Origin: Hyphococcus sp.
GTDB lineage: Bacteria; Pseudomonadota; Alphaproteobacteria; Caulobacterales; Parvularculaceae
Length of the DNA: 64,000 nucleotides
Direction: 5' to 3'
NCBI GenBank assembly: GCA_021604585.1
Contig: BQJG01000001.1
Span: forward strand, 79,650 to 143,649
Shown here: positions 16,223-25,062 of the stretch, piece after piece
How the letters are laid out: every line of letters starts with the position of its first letter
Numbering within the stretch: the first letter of the stretch is position 1
Made by a program: the position numbers and the translations under genes
Notes under the pieces: generated by a model
Database searches by the model: none
Told to the model about the DNA's origin: nothing
Seen by the model: only the letters and a program-made list of their open reading frames with translations

Positions 16223-17353
16223 GTGTCCGAGATAGCAACTTTCAGCGAACCCACCGTTCGCGCGAGCCAAGCGGCCTCGCGAGAGGGGTGGTTATTTTCC
16301 CCGACAATTGACTTTCTCGGCCTTGGGGGCGGCTCCCTGCTGGCGCTCGCAGCGATCACCCTGCTCACCAGTCCTGAGACCCATTATGCCGTCTTTTCCA
16401 TTACTTCCTTGTGGCTGGCGAATATTGTTAACCACCCGCATTTCGCGCATTCCTACCAGATTTTTTACCGCAACTTTAAAAACAAACTGACGCACAAGGA
16501 TTATCCGGCGGCCTTGCGCGCGAGATACGTCTTTTCAGGAATCATCGCGCCCATCTCCCTTGCCGTTTTCTTCGCTGCTTCGTTCGCCTTCTCTAGCCCG
16601 AAAGCGCTCGGCTACGGAGCGTCAATCATGTTCTTCATGGTGGGCTGGCACTATGTGAAACAGGGCTACGGCATGGCGATGGTCGATGCTGTGCTCAAAA
16701 AGCGGTTTTTCAATAATCGAGAAAAGAATGCGCTCCTCTTGAATGCATATGCGACGTGGATCTTTGCATGGATGTTCGTCAACCGCATTATTTCAGAGCA
16801 TAATTTCTTCGGTTTAGACATACCTGTCTTCAACGCGCCTGATTTTCTGTTGTATCCGGCCGCCGCCGCCGCCATAGCGTCAGCTGGCTGGACGGTATGC
16901 CTCCTTGGTCACGGTGCGCTCAACCAGGGCCGGCGCTATCCAGTGAACGGTCTTCTTGCTTATGGCGTCTCGTTGTATCCATGGCTCTTATTCGGCAAGA
17001 TTAACCCCGTCTACTTTACCCTGGTTCCGCTGTTTCACTCACTTCAGTATATGACCGTCGTTTGGCGATACGAACTCAACACCAATGAAAGTGAAACGAA
17101 AAGGAACCCGCTCGTCCATCTCGCACAATTTTACGGTTTCGCCGTTCTTCTCGGCGCCGTCGCATTTTGGGGCGCGCCGATTCTTCTCGCGGATATGTTT
17201 TCTTTCGATAACTCACCCTTTACTGGGTACTCCGTGCTGGCAGCCTTCTGGGCCTTCATCAATGTGCATCACTATCTGATGGACAACGTCATGTGGCGCA
17301 AAGGCAATCCCGATGTCGCCCAAAACCTGTTCGGAATGAAGCCCACTAAGTAA
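16223..17353 (+). CDS. Multi-pass membrane protein with conserved-looking histidines, unknown function
   Basis: 376 residues with about eight or nine hydrophobic helices. Histidines cluster at helix ends: NHPHFAHS (H71, H73, H76), WHYVKQGYG (H143), FHSLQY (H272) and NVHHYLMDN (H349, H350). This recalls membrane metalloenzymes such as the Brp/Blh carotenoid dioxygenases and fatty-acid desaturase or hydroxylase families, but the motifs match none exactly, so I give no enzyme name. GTG start at 16223 follows an A/G-rich stretch (GAAAGGCGGCGG). Monocistronic: a tRNA lies upstream and pheT converges from the right. Confidence 0.7.
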   Translation: MSEIATFSEPTVRASQAASREGWLFSPTIDFLGLGGGSLLALAAITLLTSPETHYAVFSITSLWLANIVNHPHFAHSYQIFYRNFKNKLTHKDYPAALRARYVFSGIIAPISLAVFFAASFAFSSPKALGYGASIMFFMVGWHYVKQGYGMAMVDAVLKKRFFNNREKNALLLNAYATWIFAWMFVNRIISEHNFFGLDIPVFNAPDFLLYPAAAAAIASAGWTVCLLGHGALNQGRRYPVNGLLAYGVSLYPWLLFGKINPVYFTLVPLFHSLQYMTVVWRYELNTNESETKRNPLVHLAQFYGFAVLLGAVAFWGAPILLADMFSFDNSPFTGYSVLAAFWAFINVHHYLMDNVMWRKGNPDVAQNLFGMKPTK

Positions 17354-17388
17354 GGCCTTACCGGACAACTCTTCGACATTCACATCTT

Positions 17389-19797
17389 TTAAGCGCGTAG
17401 GGCGCCGCCCGTCGCCTTTTCCACCTGGGCAACAATCCGCGCCGAAACCGCCTCAATCTCCTCGTCGGTGAGGGTTTTCTCGCGCGGCTGCAGCGTAACT
17501 TCGACCGCGAGCGATTTCTTGCCGTCGACGACGCCCTTGCCCTGATAGACGTCGAACAGGGATACCGCCGCGATCAGCTTTTTCTCCGCCCCGCGCACCG
17601 CCTTGAGCAGCGTTTCCGCCGTAACGCCTTCATCAACGACAAAGGCGAAGTCGCGGGTCAGCGGCAGCAGCTCCGACGCATCCATCGCAGGCTTGGTCTT
17701 GGCCGGCTTTTTCTTCGCTTCCGGAATCGCGTCGAGGAACGTTTCAAAACCGAAGATCGGGCCGTCTACGTCCATCGCTTTTAGAACCGCCGGATGGATC
17801 TCGCCGAAATGCGCCAGCGCTTTGGGTCCAAGCCTCAACACGCCGGACCGGCCAGGGTGGAAATAGCCCGGAGCGTCAGCAGATGCTTGCAGGCTGGCGA
17901 CCGGCGCACCGGCGGCGTCGAGCGCAGCGATGGCGTCGGCCTTCACGGTGAACACATCAGCGCTAGCGGACGCGCCCTGCCAGTGGCGTGGCGGCGCCGA
18001 TGCGCGCGCGCCGCCCGCAGAATTCGAATGATCAGCGGGCTGATCACCGGCATAAATCGGCGCGACTTCAAACAAGGCCAAGTCATCGCGGCCGCGATCG
18101 GCATTGCGTTGAAGCGCCGAGACCAGATTCGGCAGGAGCGACGACCGCATGACGCCGAGATCGGAAGATATCGGGTTGGCGAGCACGAGCCCCTTCGCCT
18201 TGATTTCATTGGCGCTCATGAAAAGTTCTGCATGACGCCGATCAAGGAACGACCATGTCACCGCTTCGAGCATGCCGCGCGCCGCCAGCGCCCGCCGGGC
18301 CATCCGGCGCCGGTCCTGGCTGACGGTCAGCTTTGGTGTTTCTACTGGCTTAAGCATCGGCAGCGTTTCAGTCGGCAAGTGCGCAAAGCCCGTGATGCGC
18401 GCGATCTCCTCGACAATGTCGGCCTTGCCTTCAATGTCGGGGCGCCAGGACGGCGCGTCGACCTGCCACGGGTCGCTCTTGCGCACGGTGAATCCCAACG
18501 CCGTCAGGATTTTCTCCGCCTTCTCCGGCGCGACATCCATGCCGGTGAGGCGTTTCACTTCTGACGGCGGGAACAAAACGGTATTGTCCGTTTGCGGAAT
18601 GCTTCCCGCCAGTTCAATCTCGCTGGGCTCGCCGCCGCAGAGGTCAAGCACAAGCCGCGTCGCCATCTCGATGCCCGGCACGACGAATTCCGGATCGACG
18701 CCGCGCTCAAACCGGTAGCGCGCATCCGACGCAATGCCGGTTTTGCGGCCGGTTTTGGCGGTGCGCAGCGGGTCGAAATAGGCGCATTCAATGAAGACGT
18801 TTTTGGTGTCGGCGGAGCAACCGCTGTCTTCGCCGCCCATAATGCCGCCAAGACCGAGCACGGCGCGATCATCGGCGATGACGCACATGGTCTCGTCGAC
18901 TTCATATTCTTTGCCGTCGAGAGCGAGGAATTTTTCGCCAGCCTTGCCGAGGCGCGCACGAATGACGCCATTCAGCTTGTCGGCGTCATAAACGTGAAAC
19001 GGCCGCGCCCGGTCGTAGGATAGGTAGTTCGTCATATCGACCAGCGCGCTGATCGGGCGCAAGCCGATGGCGCGCAACCGATCCTGCAGCCATTGCGGCG
19101 ACGGGCCGTTCGTCACGCCGCGCACATAGCGGCCGGCGAAGGCGGGGCAAGCATTTTTCGCATCTTCGGGGAAGTCGAGTTCGACCTTTTGCGGGCATGG
19201 ATAATCGCCCTTGATCGCGATTGGCGCAGGCGTAATCAGTTTGCCCAAGCCTGCCGCCGCCAGATCGCGCGCGACGCCATTAACGCCATTCGTATCCGGG
19301 CGGTTGGGCGTCACTTCAAAATCGATCACCGGATCGTTGGCGCCGAGCCATTGCGCAACGGGATCCCCAACCTTGGACCCCGTCGGCGCCTCGATGATGC
19401 CGTCATGATCGTCACCGAGCTCCAGCTCGCGCACCGAACACATCATGCCGTGAGATTCAACCCCGCGGATTTTTGCTTTCGACAAAGTGACGTCAATGCC
19501 GGGAACGTATGACCCCACCGGCGCATAGGCGATCTTGATTCCGGCGCGCGCATTCGGCGCGCCGCAGACAATCTGCATCTCGCCGTCCTTGGTGGCGACT
19601 TTACAAACCCGCAGTTTGTCCGCATCGGGATGCTTCTCGGCGTGCAAGACTTCGCCGATGGTGAAAGCAGCGAGTTTTTCCGCCGGGTTTTCGACCGACT
19701 CAACTTCAAGGCCGACGGCGACCATCGTCTCAACGATTTCATCGAGCGTGGCATCGGTTTCAAGATGCTCTTTGAGCCAGGAAAGGGTGAATTTCAT
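17389..19797 (-). CDS. pheT: Phenylalanyl-tRNA synthetase beta subunit
   Basis: Beta chain of the heterotetrameric enzyme that charges tRNA-Phe. The 802-residue protein has the standard order: N-terminal EMAP-type tRNA-binding domain (about residues 40-150, with HPDADKLRVCKV and VCGAPNARAG), B3/B4 editing domain, B5 domain, the catalytic-like module, and a C-terminal FDX-ACB anticodon-binding domain ending near VDGKKSLAVEVTLQP. The frame is open to 19833, but MKFTLSWLKEHL at 19797 is the family's normal start. An unknown membrane protein gene separates it from pheS on the same strand. Confidence 0.97.
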   Translation of the reverse strand: MKFTLSWLKEHLETDATLDEIVETMVAVGLEVESVENPAEKLAAFTIGEVLHAEKHPDADKLRVCKVATKDGEMQIVCGAPNARAGIKIAYAPVGSYVPGIDVTLSKAKIRGVESHGMMCSVRELELGDDHDGIIEAPTGSKVGDPVAQWLGANDPVIDFEVTPNRPDTNGVNGVARDLAAAGLGKLITPAPIAIKGDYPCPQKVELDFPEDAKNACPAFAGRYVRGVTNGPSPQWLQDRLRAIGLRPISALVDMTNYLSYDRARPFHVYDADKLNGVIRARLGKAGEKFLALDGKEYEVDETMCVIADDRAVLGLGGIMGGEDSGCSADTKNVFIECAYFDPLRTAKTGRKTGIASDARYRFERGVDPEFVVPGIEMATRLVLDLCGGEPSEIELAGSIPQTDNTVLFPPSEVKRLTGMDVAPEKAEKILTALGFTVRKSDPWQVDAPSWRPDIEGKADIVEEIARITGFAHLPTETLPMLKPVETPKLTVSQDRRRMARRALAARGMLEAVTWSFLDRRHAELFMSANEIKAKGLVLANPISSDLGVMRSSLLPNLVSALQRNADRGRDDLALFEVAPIYAGDQPADHSNSAGGARASAPPRHWQGASASADVFTVKADAIAALDAAGAPVASLQASADAPGYFHPGRSGVLRLGPKALAHFGEIHPAVLKAMDVDGPIFGFETFLDAIPEAKKKPAKTKPAMDASELLPLTRDFAFVVDEGVTAETLLKAVRGAEKKLIAAVSLFDVYQGKGVVDGKKSLAVEVTLQPREKTLTDEEIEAVSARIVAQVEKATGGALRA

Positions 19798-19801
19798 AAT
19801 G

Positions 19802-20206
19802 TTATTCCATGGAGCGGGGAAAGGCGTCGCCACGCCATTTGGGGCTGAACGTCATGATGCCAAGAACGATATAGATGATGGCGCCGAGGAAAAGGCCGAC
19901 CGGCCCGCCAATGAGAAGGGTCTTGCGCAGCGCGAACTGCGTCCCGTCGACACCGCAGGCATCGCACCACAACACGCTGCTGGCGACATCGTACAAGACA
20001 AACGAAAGCAACAGGATCAACGCGCAGCCGATCGAAAACACGACAAAGCCCGTTAGACGCACACCGAATGTGGCGCGCGCGAGATAGAAATAGAGGCCGG
20101 TCACGTAGACGGAAAACATCGTGAAGCCAAGGCCGAGCACGGCCACCGCCGCCTCGACGAAGTAGACCTGCAAAGTCGAGTATTCGATTGCGGACATGAC
20201 CCACAT
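19802..20206 (-). CDS. Small membrane protein between pheS and pheT, unknown
   Basis: 134 residues with four predicted hydrophobic helices (approximately residues 15-42, 49-72 and 94-115, the first stretch being long enough for two). A short loop contains the pair CDAC at about residue 81. It fits no family I recognise. It starts 3 bases after the pheS stop and ends 4 bases before the pheT start, so it is certainly in the same transcript. An overlapping frame on the same strand (19794-20204) is longer by two residues but lacks membrane character, so I reject it. An internal Met four codons in (20197) is an alternative start. Confidence 0.7.
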   Translation of the reverse strand: MWVMSAIEYSTLQVYFVEAAVAVLGLGFTMFSVYVTGLYFYLARATFGVRLTGFVVFSIGCALILLLSFVLYDVASSVLWCDACGVDGTQFALRKTLLIGGPVGLFLGAIIYIVLGIMTFSPKWRGDAFPRSME

Positions 20207-20209
20207 TCC

Positions 20210-21286
20210 TTACCGGCTCAACCCCGTCGCCAAATTCGGCTGGTCTCCCGCGTCGAAACCATAATGCTCCAGCCAGCGCGCATCAGCAGCGAAGAAATCG
20301 CGCAGATCGGGAATGCCGTATTTCAGCATGGCGAGGCGATCAACGCCCATGCCCCAGGCAAAACCCTGATATTCGTCAGGATCGAGCCCGCAATTTTTCA
20401 GCACATTCGGATGCACCATGCCGCAGCCGAGAATCTCCATCCAATCGGCGCCCTGCCCGAAGCGAACTTCTTTGCCGACACGCTCATATTGCACGTCCAT
20501 TTCCGCCGAAGGCTCCGTGAACGGAAAGAAATGCGGACGAAACCGCGTTTTTACGTCGTCAATTTCAAAAAAGGTTTTGATAAAGGCTTCGAGCGTCCCC
20601 TTGAGGTGGCCCATATGGGCTTCCTTGTCGATGACGAGGCCTTCGACCTGATGGAACATCGGCGTGTGAGTCTGGTCACTGTCGCAACGGAAGGTGCGGC
20701 CCGGAATGATGATCCGGATCGGCGGTTTTTGCGTCATCATGGTGCGGATCTGCACTGGCGAGGTATGTGTGCGCAGCAGCATGCGCGAGCCGTCTTCCTT
20801 CGGCTCGAAGAAAAAGGTGTCGTGCATCTCGCGCGCCGGGTGATCGGCCGGGAAGTTAAGCGCCGTGAAATTATGAAAATCGTCTTCGATGTCCGGTCCT
20901 TCGGCGACATCGAAACCCATGGCGGAAAAGATCGCGACGATTTCTTCCGTGACTTGACTAACGGGGTGGATCTTTCCCTTAGGTTCGGGGCGAATAGGGA
21001 GAGTCACATCGACTTTTTCAGTGGCGAGACGCGCATCGAGCGCCGCCGTTTCCAGCGCGGCTTTTTTCGCTTCTATTGCATCGGTGATGCGGTTTTTAAG
21101 ACCGTTGAGCGCCGGACCCATTTCCTTGCGCTCTTCCGGGCTCATCTTGCCGAGCGTTTTCATCCGCTCGGATACGGCGCCTTTTTTGCCAATGGCGGCG
21201 ACACGCAGTTCCTCAAGCGTGGCGATTGAGTCAGCGGCGGCGATTTTCGCCGACAAATCCTGTTCGAGTTTTTCAATGTCGGACAT
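20210..21286 (-). CDS. pheS: Phenylalanyl-tRNA synthetase alpha subunit
   Basis: Catalytic alpha chain, 358 residues, normal length. An N-terminal coiled coil (about 1-90) is followed by the class II synthetase core: motif 2 around PVQIRTMMTQKPPIRIIIPG with FRCDSDQTHTPMFHQVEG, and motif 3 GFAWGMGVDRLAMLKYGI near the C-terminus. Together with PheT it makes Phe-tRNA(Phe). It is the first recognisable synthetase gene in the cluster and lies 16 bases downstream of a small exported-protein gene. Confidence 0.97.
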   Translation of the reverse strand: MSDIEKLEQDLSAKIAAADSIATLEELRVAAIGKKGAVSERMKTLGKMSPEERKEMGPALNGLKNRITDAIEAKKAALETAALDARLATEKVDVTLPIRPEPKGKIHPVSQVTEEIVAIFSAMGFDVAEGPDIEDDFHNFTALNFPADHPAREMHDTFFFEPKEDGSRMLLRTHTSPVQIRTMMTQKPPIRIIIPGRTFRCDSDQTHTPMFHQVEGLVIDKEAHMGHLKGTLEAFIKTFFEIDDVKTRFRPHFFPFTEPSAEMDVQYERVGKEVRFGQGADWMEILGCGMVHPNVLKNCGLDPDEYQGFAWGMGVDRLAMLKYGIPDLRDFFAADARWLEHYGFDAGDQPNLATGLSR

Positions 21287-21302
21287 GCCGTCCGGTCTCC
21301 GT

Positions 21303-21665
21303 CTATCTTTGCGATTTTATTTCCAAAAAATCACAGGTTTTATCGTCATATAAAGCGGCAGTTCGTCCCGCAGATACTATTAACAAATCAGAATCTTCGT
21401 TGAGGAGAGCTGGTTCGTAATAGATCATAATTTTGTTATCAGAAAAAAACACCATCAAGCGATATTCATACTCATCGCTTTTGATTGTTCCGATATCTTG
21501 TTTGATTTCCTCGGGCAGTCTTTTTTTAGCATCAAGGAAAAGGGAAGCGAGATCGCAATTTGTAGGCGCATCATTCAACTGATCTTCCGTGAACGGCCCT
21601 ACGCCAACCAACGGGGCGCAAAACCCTGAGAGCAAGAAAGCTATTACCAACAATCGGATTTTCAT
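21303..21665 (-). CDS. Small exported protein upstream of pheS, unknown
   Basis: About 120 residues with an N-terminal signal peptide (MKIRLLVIAFLLSGFCAPLV). The mature part has two cysteines (NCDLA and KTCDF) that could form a disulfide. No family is recognised. ATG 21665 directly precedes the signal; an ATG four codons upstream is also in frame but would overlap the T-run side of the rplT terminator. The gene is clearly AT-richer than its neighbours, which suggests recent acquisition or a lineage-specific gene. It ends 16 bases before pheS. Confidence 0.6.
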   Translation of the reverse strand: MKIRLLVIAFLLSGFCAPLVGVGPFTEDQLNDAPTNCDLASLFLDAKKRLPEEIKQDIGTIKSDEYEYRLMVFFSDNKIMIYYEPALLNEDSDLLIVSAGRTAALYDDKTCDFLEIKSQR

Positions 21666-21676
21666 CGCTGCCCTCA

Positions 21677-21710
21677 AAGAAAAAGCGTCACTCGTTGCCG
21701 AATGACGCTT
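21677..21710 (-). terminator. Rho-independent terminator of rpmI-rplT
   Basis: On the minus strand AAGCGTCA and TGACGCTT form an 8-base-pair perfect stem (plus-strand arms 21683-21690 and 21703-21710, 12-base loop), followed by a T-rich run interrupted by one C. It lies about 60 bases past the rplT stop and immediately before the start of the small exported-protein gene. Confidence 0.8.
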
Positions 21711-21773
21711 AATCGAATTTGTCCGTAAACGTCACCCGGTTGCTGGTTGGCGAGGCCGGGAAACGAAAAGGGG

Positions 21774-22130
21774 TTAAGCGAGCGCCGCTTTCGCCTTTTC
21801 CGCCAGGGCCTTGAACGCCTCGGGCTCTTTCACGGCGATGTCGGCGAGAACCTTGCGGTCAACCTCGACGCCAGCCTTGGAGAGCCCGTCGATAAATCGG
21901 GCATAGGTGAAGTCGAGCTCGCGGCAGGCCGCGTTGATGCGCTGGATCCAGAGCGAGCGGAAATTCCGCTTTCTGACGCGGCGGTCGCGATAGGCGTATT
22001 GGCCGGCCTTCTCCACCGCCTGATTGGCGACGCGGAAGGTGTTCTTGCGGCGGCCGTAATAGCCTTTGGCGTTGCCGATGATTTTCTTGTGGCGGGCGCG
22101 AGCGGTGACGCCTCTTTTCACACGTGACAT
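21774..22130 (-). CDS. rplT: 50S ribosomal protein L20
   Basis: 118 residues, the standard length. The very basic N-terminus MSRVKRGVTARARHKKII and the central YRDRRVRKRNFRSLWIQRI block are diagnostic of L20, an early assembly protein binding 23S rRNA. In many bacteria L20 also represses its own operon at the mRNA leader. It follows rpmI by 12 bases in the usual rpmI-rplT order. The third member often seen, infC, is not in this window. Confidence 0.98.
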   Translation of the reverse strand: MSRVKRGVTARARHKKIIGNAKGYYGRRKNTFRVANQAVEKAGQYAYRDRRVRKRNFRSLWIQRINAACRELDFTYARFIDGLSKAGVEVDRKVLADIAVKEPEAFKALAEKAKAALA

Positions 22131-22142
22131 GAGTGCGTCTCC

Positions 22143-22343
22143 TTAGCGGTTATAGGGCATGTATTTTTTGACGATCCGAGCGTCCTGATCCGAAAGCACA
22201 TCCATGCCGCGGTTCTGGCGGATGTTTTTCGGGGTGCGCTTGATCATGCCGTGCCGCTTGCCGGCGACGCCGGCTTTGACTTTGCCGGTTCCGGTCATCT
22301 TAAAGCGCTTTTTAGCGCCTGACTTGGTCTTCATTTTGGGCAT
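22143..22343 (-). CDS. rpmI: 50S ribosomal protein L35
   Basis: 66 residues, normal for L35. It begins MPKMKTKSGAKKRFKMTGTG, the conserved L35 start, and contains KRTPKNIRQNRG. A longer in-frame opening reaches 22511, but it has no family similarity and is rejected. First gene of the rpmI-rplT operon. Confidence 0.97.
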   Translation of the reverse strand: MPKMKTKSGAKKRFKMTGTGKVKAGVAGKRHGMIKRTPKNIRQNRGMDVLSDQDARIVKKYMPYNR

Positions 22344-22728
22344 TTTGCTTTTCCTACTCTTTTCCCCTGAATTCGGGGGGCCCTTTCGGGCGCGCAACAA
22401 GACCGCCAAGGCATGCCATATGGCCCGGCGACCGGTTAGAAGGCGCGGGTTATACCCCGCAGAGCCCGCAAGGCAAGGGATTTCGCAGCCGCAATAGAAG
22501 AAAATCGCCACTCAAAATACCAGAAACGCAGAATAACCCCTTTTGAACCGAGCGCCCCGGCATTGGTCCAGGACAGCATCATTGCACCAGTTTTATGTGA
22601 AGAGACCTGTCCCAAAGGCGTTCTTGCCGCAGGGCGCCGTGACAGCCCCATTGCCGCGCGCTAGCATCTTTCAGGGGCGCGCAATCATCTCCAAACAGGG
22701 TAACGAAAAAACAGGTGGGGCGCAGTTA
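22344..22728. other. Leader and promoter region between rpmI and the retropepsin-like gene
   Basis: 385 bases without a convincing gene. The part next to rpmI is probably its untranslated leader and promoter (read on the minus strand), and includes a short GC hairpin GGGCCC-TTTC-GGGC near 22378-22394. No L20-binding structure could be identified by eye. Plus-strand reading frames that extend the protease gene back to 22543 look non-coding because the signal peptide begins only at 22729. Confidence 0.5.
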
Positions 22729-23691
22729 GTGCGAGGAATTTTCAAGGTTATTTGGGCTGCAGCGCTTGCCTCGACGGGGCTCGGACACGCGGCGCACGCA
22801 CACCCGATGTCAGGCGCCGAGCCCTATGATTCGGTCCCTTATCGGATCGAATACCAAGGTTGGATCACTGTTAACGCAACTGTGAACGGCGACGGGCCAA
22901 ACGACTTTATCGTCGATTCTGGTGCAACCATCACATCCGTTTTCTCCAATCTTGCAGCGCGGCAGTCATTTTCGCCGGCCGCACGCGGCCCCATCCGCAT
23001 TTTGGGCCTAACAAGCACCCAACAATTGCCTGCCTTCCAACTTGGCGAGATTACCGTTGGTATAAGCCGGCTGGAGAAGCATGTCGGCGTTATTCTTCCC
23101 GATTGGGCGCCTCCCAACACACCGCCCCAAGGCGTGCTCGGCCTCGACCTCCTCACCCGCTACATGGTGATGGTGGATGCCGATGTGAATGAGATCAAAT
23201 TCTATCCGCCAGAGACTCTCGTACCGAAACCGAAAAGTTCCGGCTGGACCCGCACCCAAATGACGCCCCATTACATTGCGGACCAGTCAACTCCGCTATA
23301 CAGAATCAACGTCAATGTTCGCGGCATCCAAATACCCTGCGTCGTTGACCTCGGCGCATCAGGAACGGTATTCAATGAACCGGCTCTTCGGGCGATGACA
23401 GCCGGCATTCGCATCAATGGCTGGGGGCTGCGCGGCTCCTCGCAAGCCTCTCATCTGAACGACGTGTTCGACAATTCCCAAAGAGCAAAAGCCGTCAAAA
23501 TAACGAGTCTGAAGATCGGCAAGGCTCGCTGGCGCAACGAGACGTTTTTGGTCTATGACGCTGAGATTTTCCAGGACCTAGGCGCAAGTGCAAAACCTTT
23601 TTGCCTCGTCGGCGCTGACTTGCTCAGAGGCCGGAGTTTTATATTCGATTTCGCCAACGAACGTTTCTATGTTGGGCCGGATTCAAATTAG
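22729..23691 (+). CDS. Exported retropepsin-like aspartyl protease
   Basis: 320 residues with a signal peptide ending near AHAHP. Two retropepsin-like halves are visible: FIVDSGATI with the likely catalytic Asp at residue 63, and CVVDLGASGTVF with Asp at 207. Pepsin-type enzymes use two Asp-Thr/Ser-Gly loops; the first is intact (DSGA) while the second reads DLGA, so it may be altered or inactive. The blocks GVLGLDLL and LVGADLLRG correspond to the hydrophobic-Gly elements that follow each loop. Substrate unknown. The GTG at 22729 is preferred because it starts the signal peptide and has a purine-rich site upstream; the frame is open from 22543. Confidence 0.75.
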   Translation: MRGIFKVIWAAALASTGLGHAAHAHPMSGAEPYDSVPYRIEYQGWITVNATVNGDGPNDFIVDSGATITSVFSNLAARQSFSPAARGPIRILGLTSTQQLPAFQLGEITVGISRLEKHVGVILPDWAPPNTPPQGVLGLDLLTRYMVMVDADVNEIKFYPPETLVPKPKSSGWTRTQMTPHYIADQSTPLYRINVNVRGIQIPCVVDLGASGTVFNEPALRAMTAGIRINGWGLRGSSQASHLNDVFDNSQRAKAVKITSLKIGKARWRNETFLVYDAEIFQDLGASAKPFCLVGADLLRGRSFIFDFANERFYVGPDSN

Positions 23692-23742
23692 AAATTGCGC
23701 TTCGCGATCAACTCGTGAAAAAATCTAAAATGGAGATAGACG

Positions 23743-25053
23743 ATGAAACGCCTGATTGTGTCGGCGCTTTTTTGCGCAACCCCGCTCACTGCAAATGCGG
23801 CTGATTACAGTGTTGTCCACGCAGGGCGGCTGCTGGCAACGCCGGGCGGCGCGGTGACGCAAAACCAAACCGTCATCATCAAGGACGGACGCGTCGATCG
23901 AATCGAAAATGGCTTCACCTCAGCCGGTGCGATTGGCGCTGATGCAGATGACAGCATCGCAATCCACGATCTCAGCAATATGTTTGTGATGCCGGGCCTC
24001 ATCGATGGCCATGTTCATATCACCAGCGAGAACAATCCGAAAGCGCGGCTGCAGCGCGTGGAAATGTCCGAAGCCGATCGAGCGATGATGGGCGCAGGCT
24101 TCGCAAAGAAAACATTGATGGCGGGCTTCACCACTGTACGCGATGTCGGCGCTGGATCATCGGATGCAATCTTCGCCTTGCGTGACGGCATCGCTCGCGG
24201 CGACGTAACCGGTCCGCGTATTTTCGCTTCTGGCGCAACGATTTCCGTTACTGGCGGGCATGGTGACGGCACGCAAGGATACAATGACGATATCGCCAAC
24301 ATTTTGCATTCCATAGGCGTCTGCGACGGCGCTGCGGAATGCCGAAAGGCGGTGCGCGAACAAGTTCGGCGCGGCGCCGATCACATCAAACTGACGGCGA
24401 CAGCGGGCGTGCTCTCGAATACTTCAGCCGGGCTGGAACAGCAGTTTTTTGACGATGAGCTGAAAGCTATTATGGACTCCGCCCACGCCATGGGGCGCAA
24501 GGTCACGGCGCATGCCCACGGCGTCAATGGCATCAACGCAGCGTTGAAAGCCGGCGTCGATTCCATTGAGCACGGCACCTATCTCGATAATGAATCGATC
24601 CGATTGTTCAAGCGCAATAATGCGTATCTGGTGCCGACAATTCTTGCGGGCGTTACCGTCGCGGAATGGGCTGCTGATCCGAATTCCTTCCTGTTGCCGC
24701 CGCAACGAGCGAAGGCTGCCGAAGTCGGCCCCAAAATGCTCGATATGGCGCGCCGGGCTCATGAAGGCGACGTCAAAATCGCTTTTGGCACCGACACGGG
24801 CGTGTCCAAGCATGGCGAAAACGCTCGCGAGTTTGCGCTACTTGTTCAAGCAGGCTTGTCGCCCATGGAAGCGATCCACTCGGCAACCATCGCGATCGCC
24901 GACAATATGGGAAAATCAGACGTGCTCGGATCAATTGCGCCTGGCAAGTATGGTGACTTGGTCGCAGTGGAGGGCAATCCCCTTTCCGACATCACCGAGC
25001 TTGAAGATATTGACTTCGTGATGAAAGAAGGCGTCGTTTACAAAACGAAATAA
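23743..25053 (+). CDS. Exported metal-dependent amidohydrolase
   Basis: 436 residues with an N-terminal signal peptide (to about residue 20), so probably periplasmic. The amidohydrolase barrel shows the HxH metal motif in LIDGHVHIT (about residues 87-95), a lysine-containing DHIKLTATAG segment, histidines in AHAHG and IEHGTYLDN, and the Asp in GTDTGVSKHG. This pattern matches the group annotated as Xaa-Pro dipeptidase-like or imidazolonepropionase-like amidohydrolases. The likely substrates are N-acyl or dipeptide compounds, but not predictable more closely. Starts 51 bases after the protease gene, with GGAG 9 bases upstream. Confidence 0.87.
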   Translation: MKRLIVSALFCATPLTANAADYSVVHAGRLLATPGGAVTQNQTVIIKDGRVDRIENGFTSAGAIGADADDSIAIHDLSNMFVMPGLIDGHVHITSENNPKARLQRVEMSEADRAMMGAGFAKKTLMAGFTTVRDVGAGSSDAIFALRDGIARGDVTGPRIFASGATISVTGGHGDGTQGYNDDIANILHSIGVCDGAAECRKAVREQVRRGADHIKLTATAGVLSNTSAGLEQQFFDDELKAIMDSAHAMGRKVTAHAHGVNGINAALKAGVDSIEHGTYLDNESIRLFKRNNAYLVPTILAGVTVAEWAADPNSFLLPPQRAKAAEVGPKMLDMARRAHEGDVKIAFGTDTGVSKHGENAREFALLVQAGLSPMEAIHSATIAIADNMGKSDVLGSIAPGKYGDLVAVEGNPLSDITELEDIDFVMKEGVVYKTK

Positions 25054-25062
25054 CGTCCGTCT

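Noticed and set aside
17794..18564. 256-codon plus-strand frame
   Set aside because: Shadow antisense to pheT.
20264..21229. 321-codon plus-strand frame
   Set aside because: Shadow antisense to pheS, which is certain; composition is Arg/His/Phe-rich with no motif.
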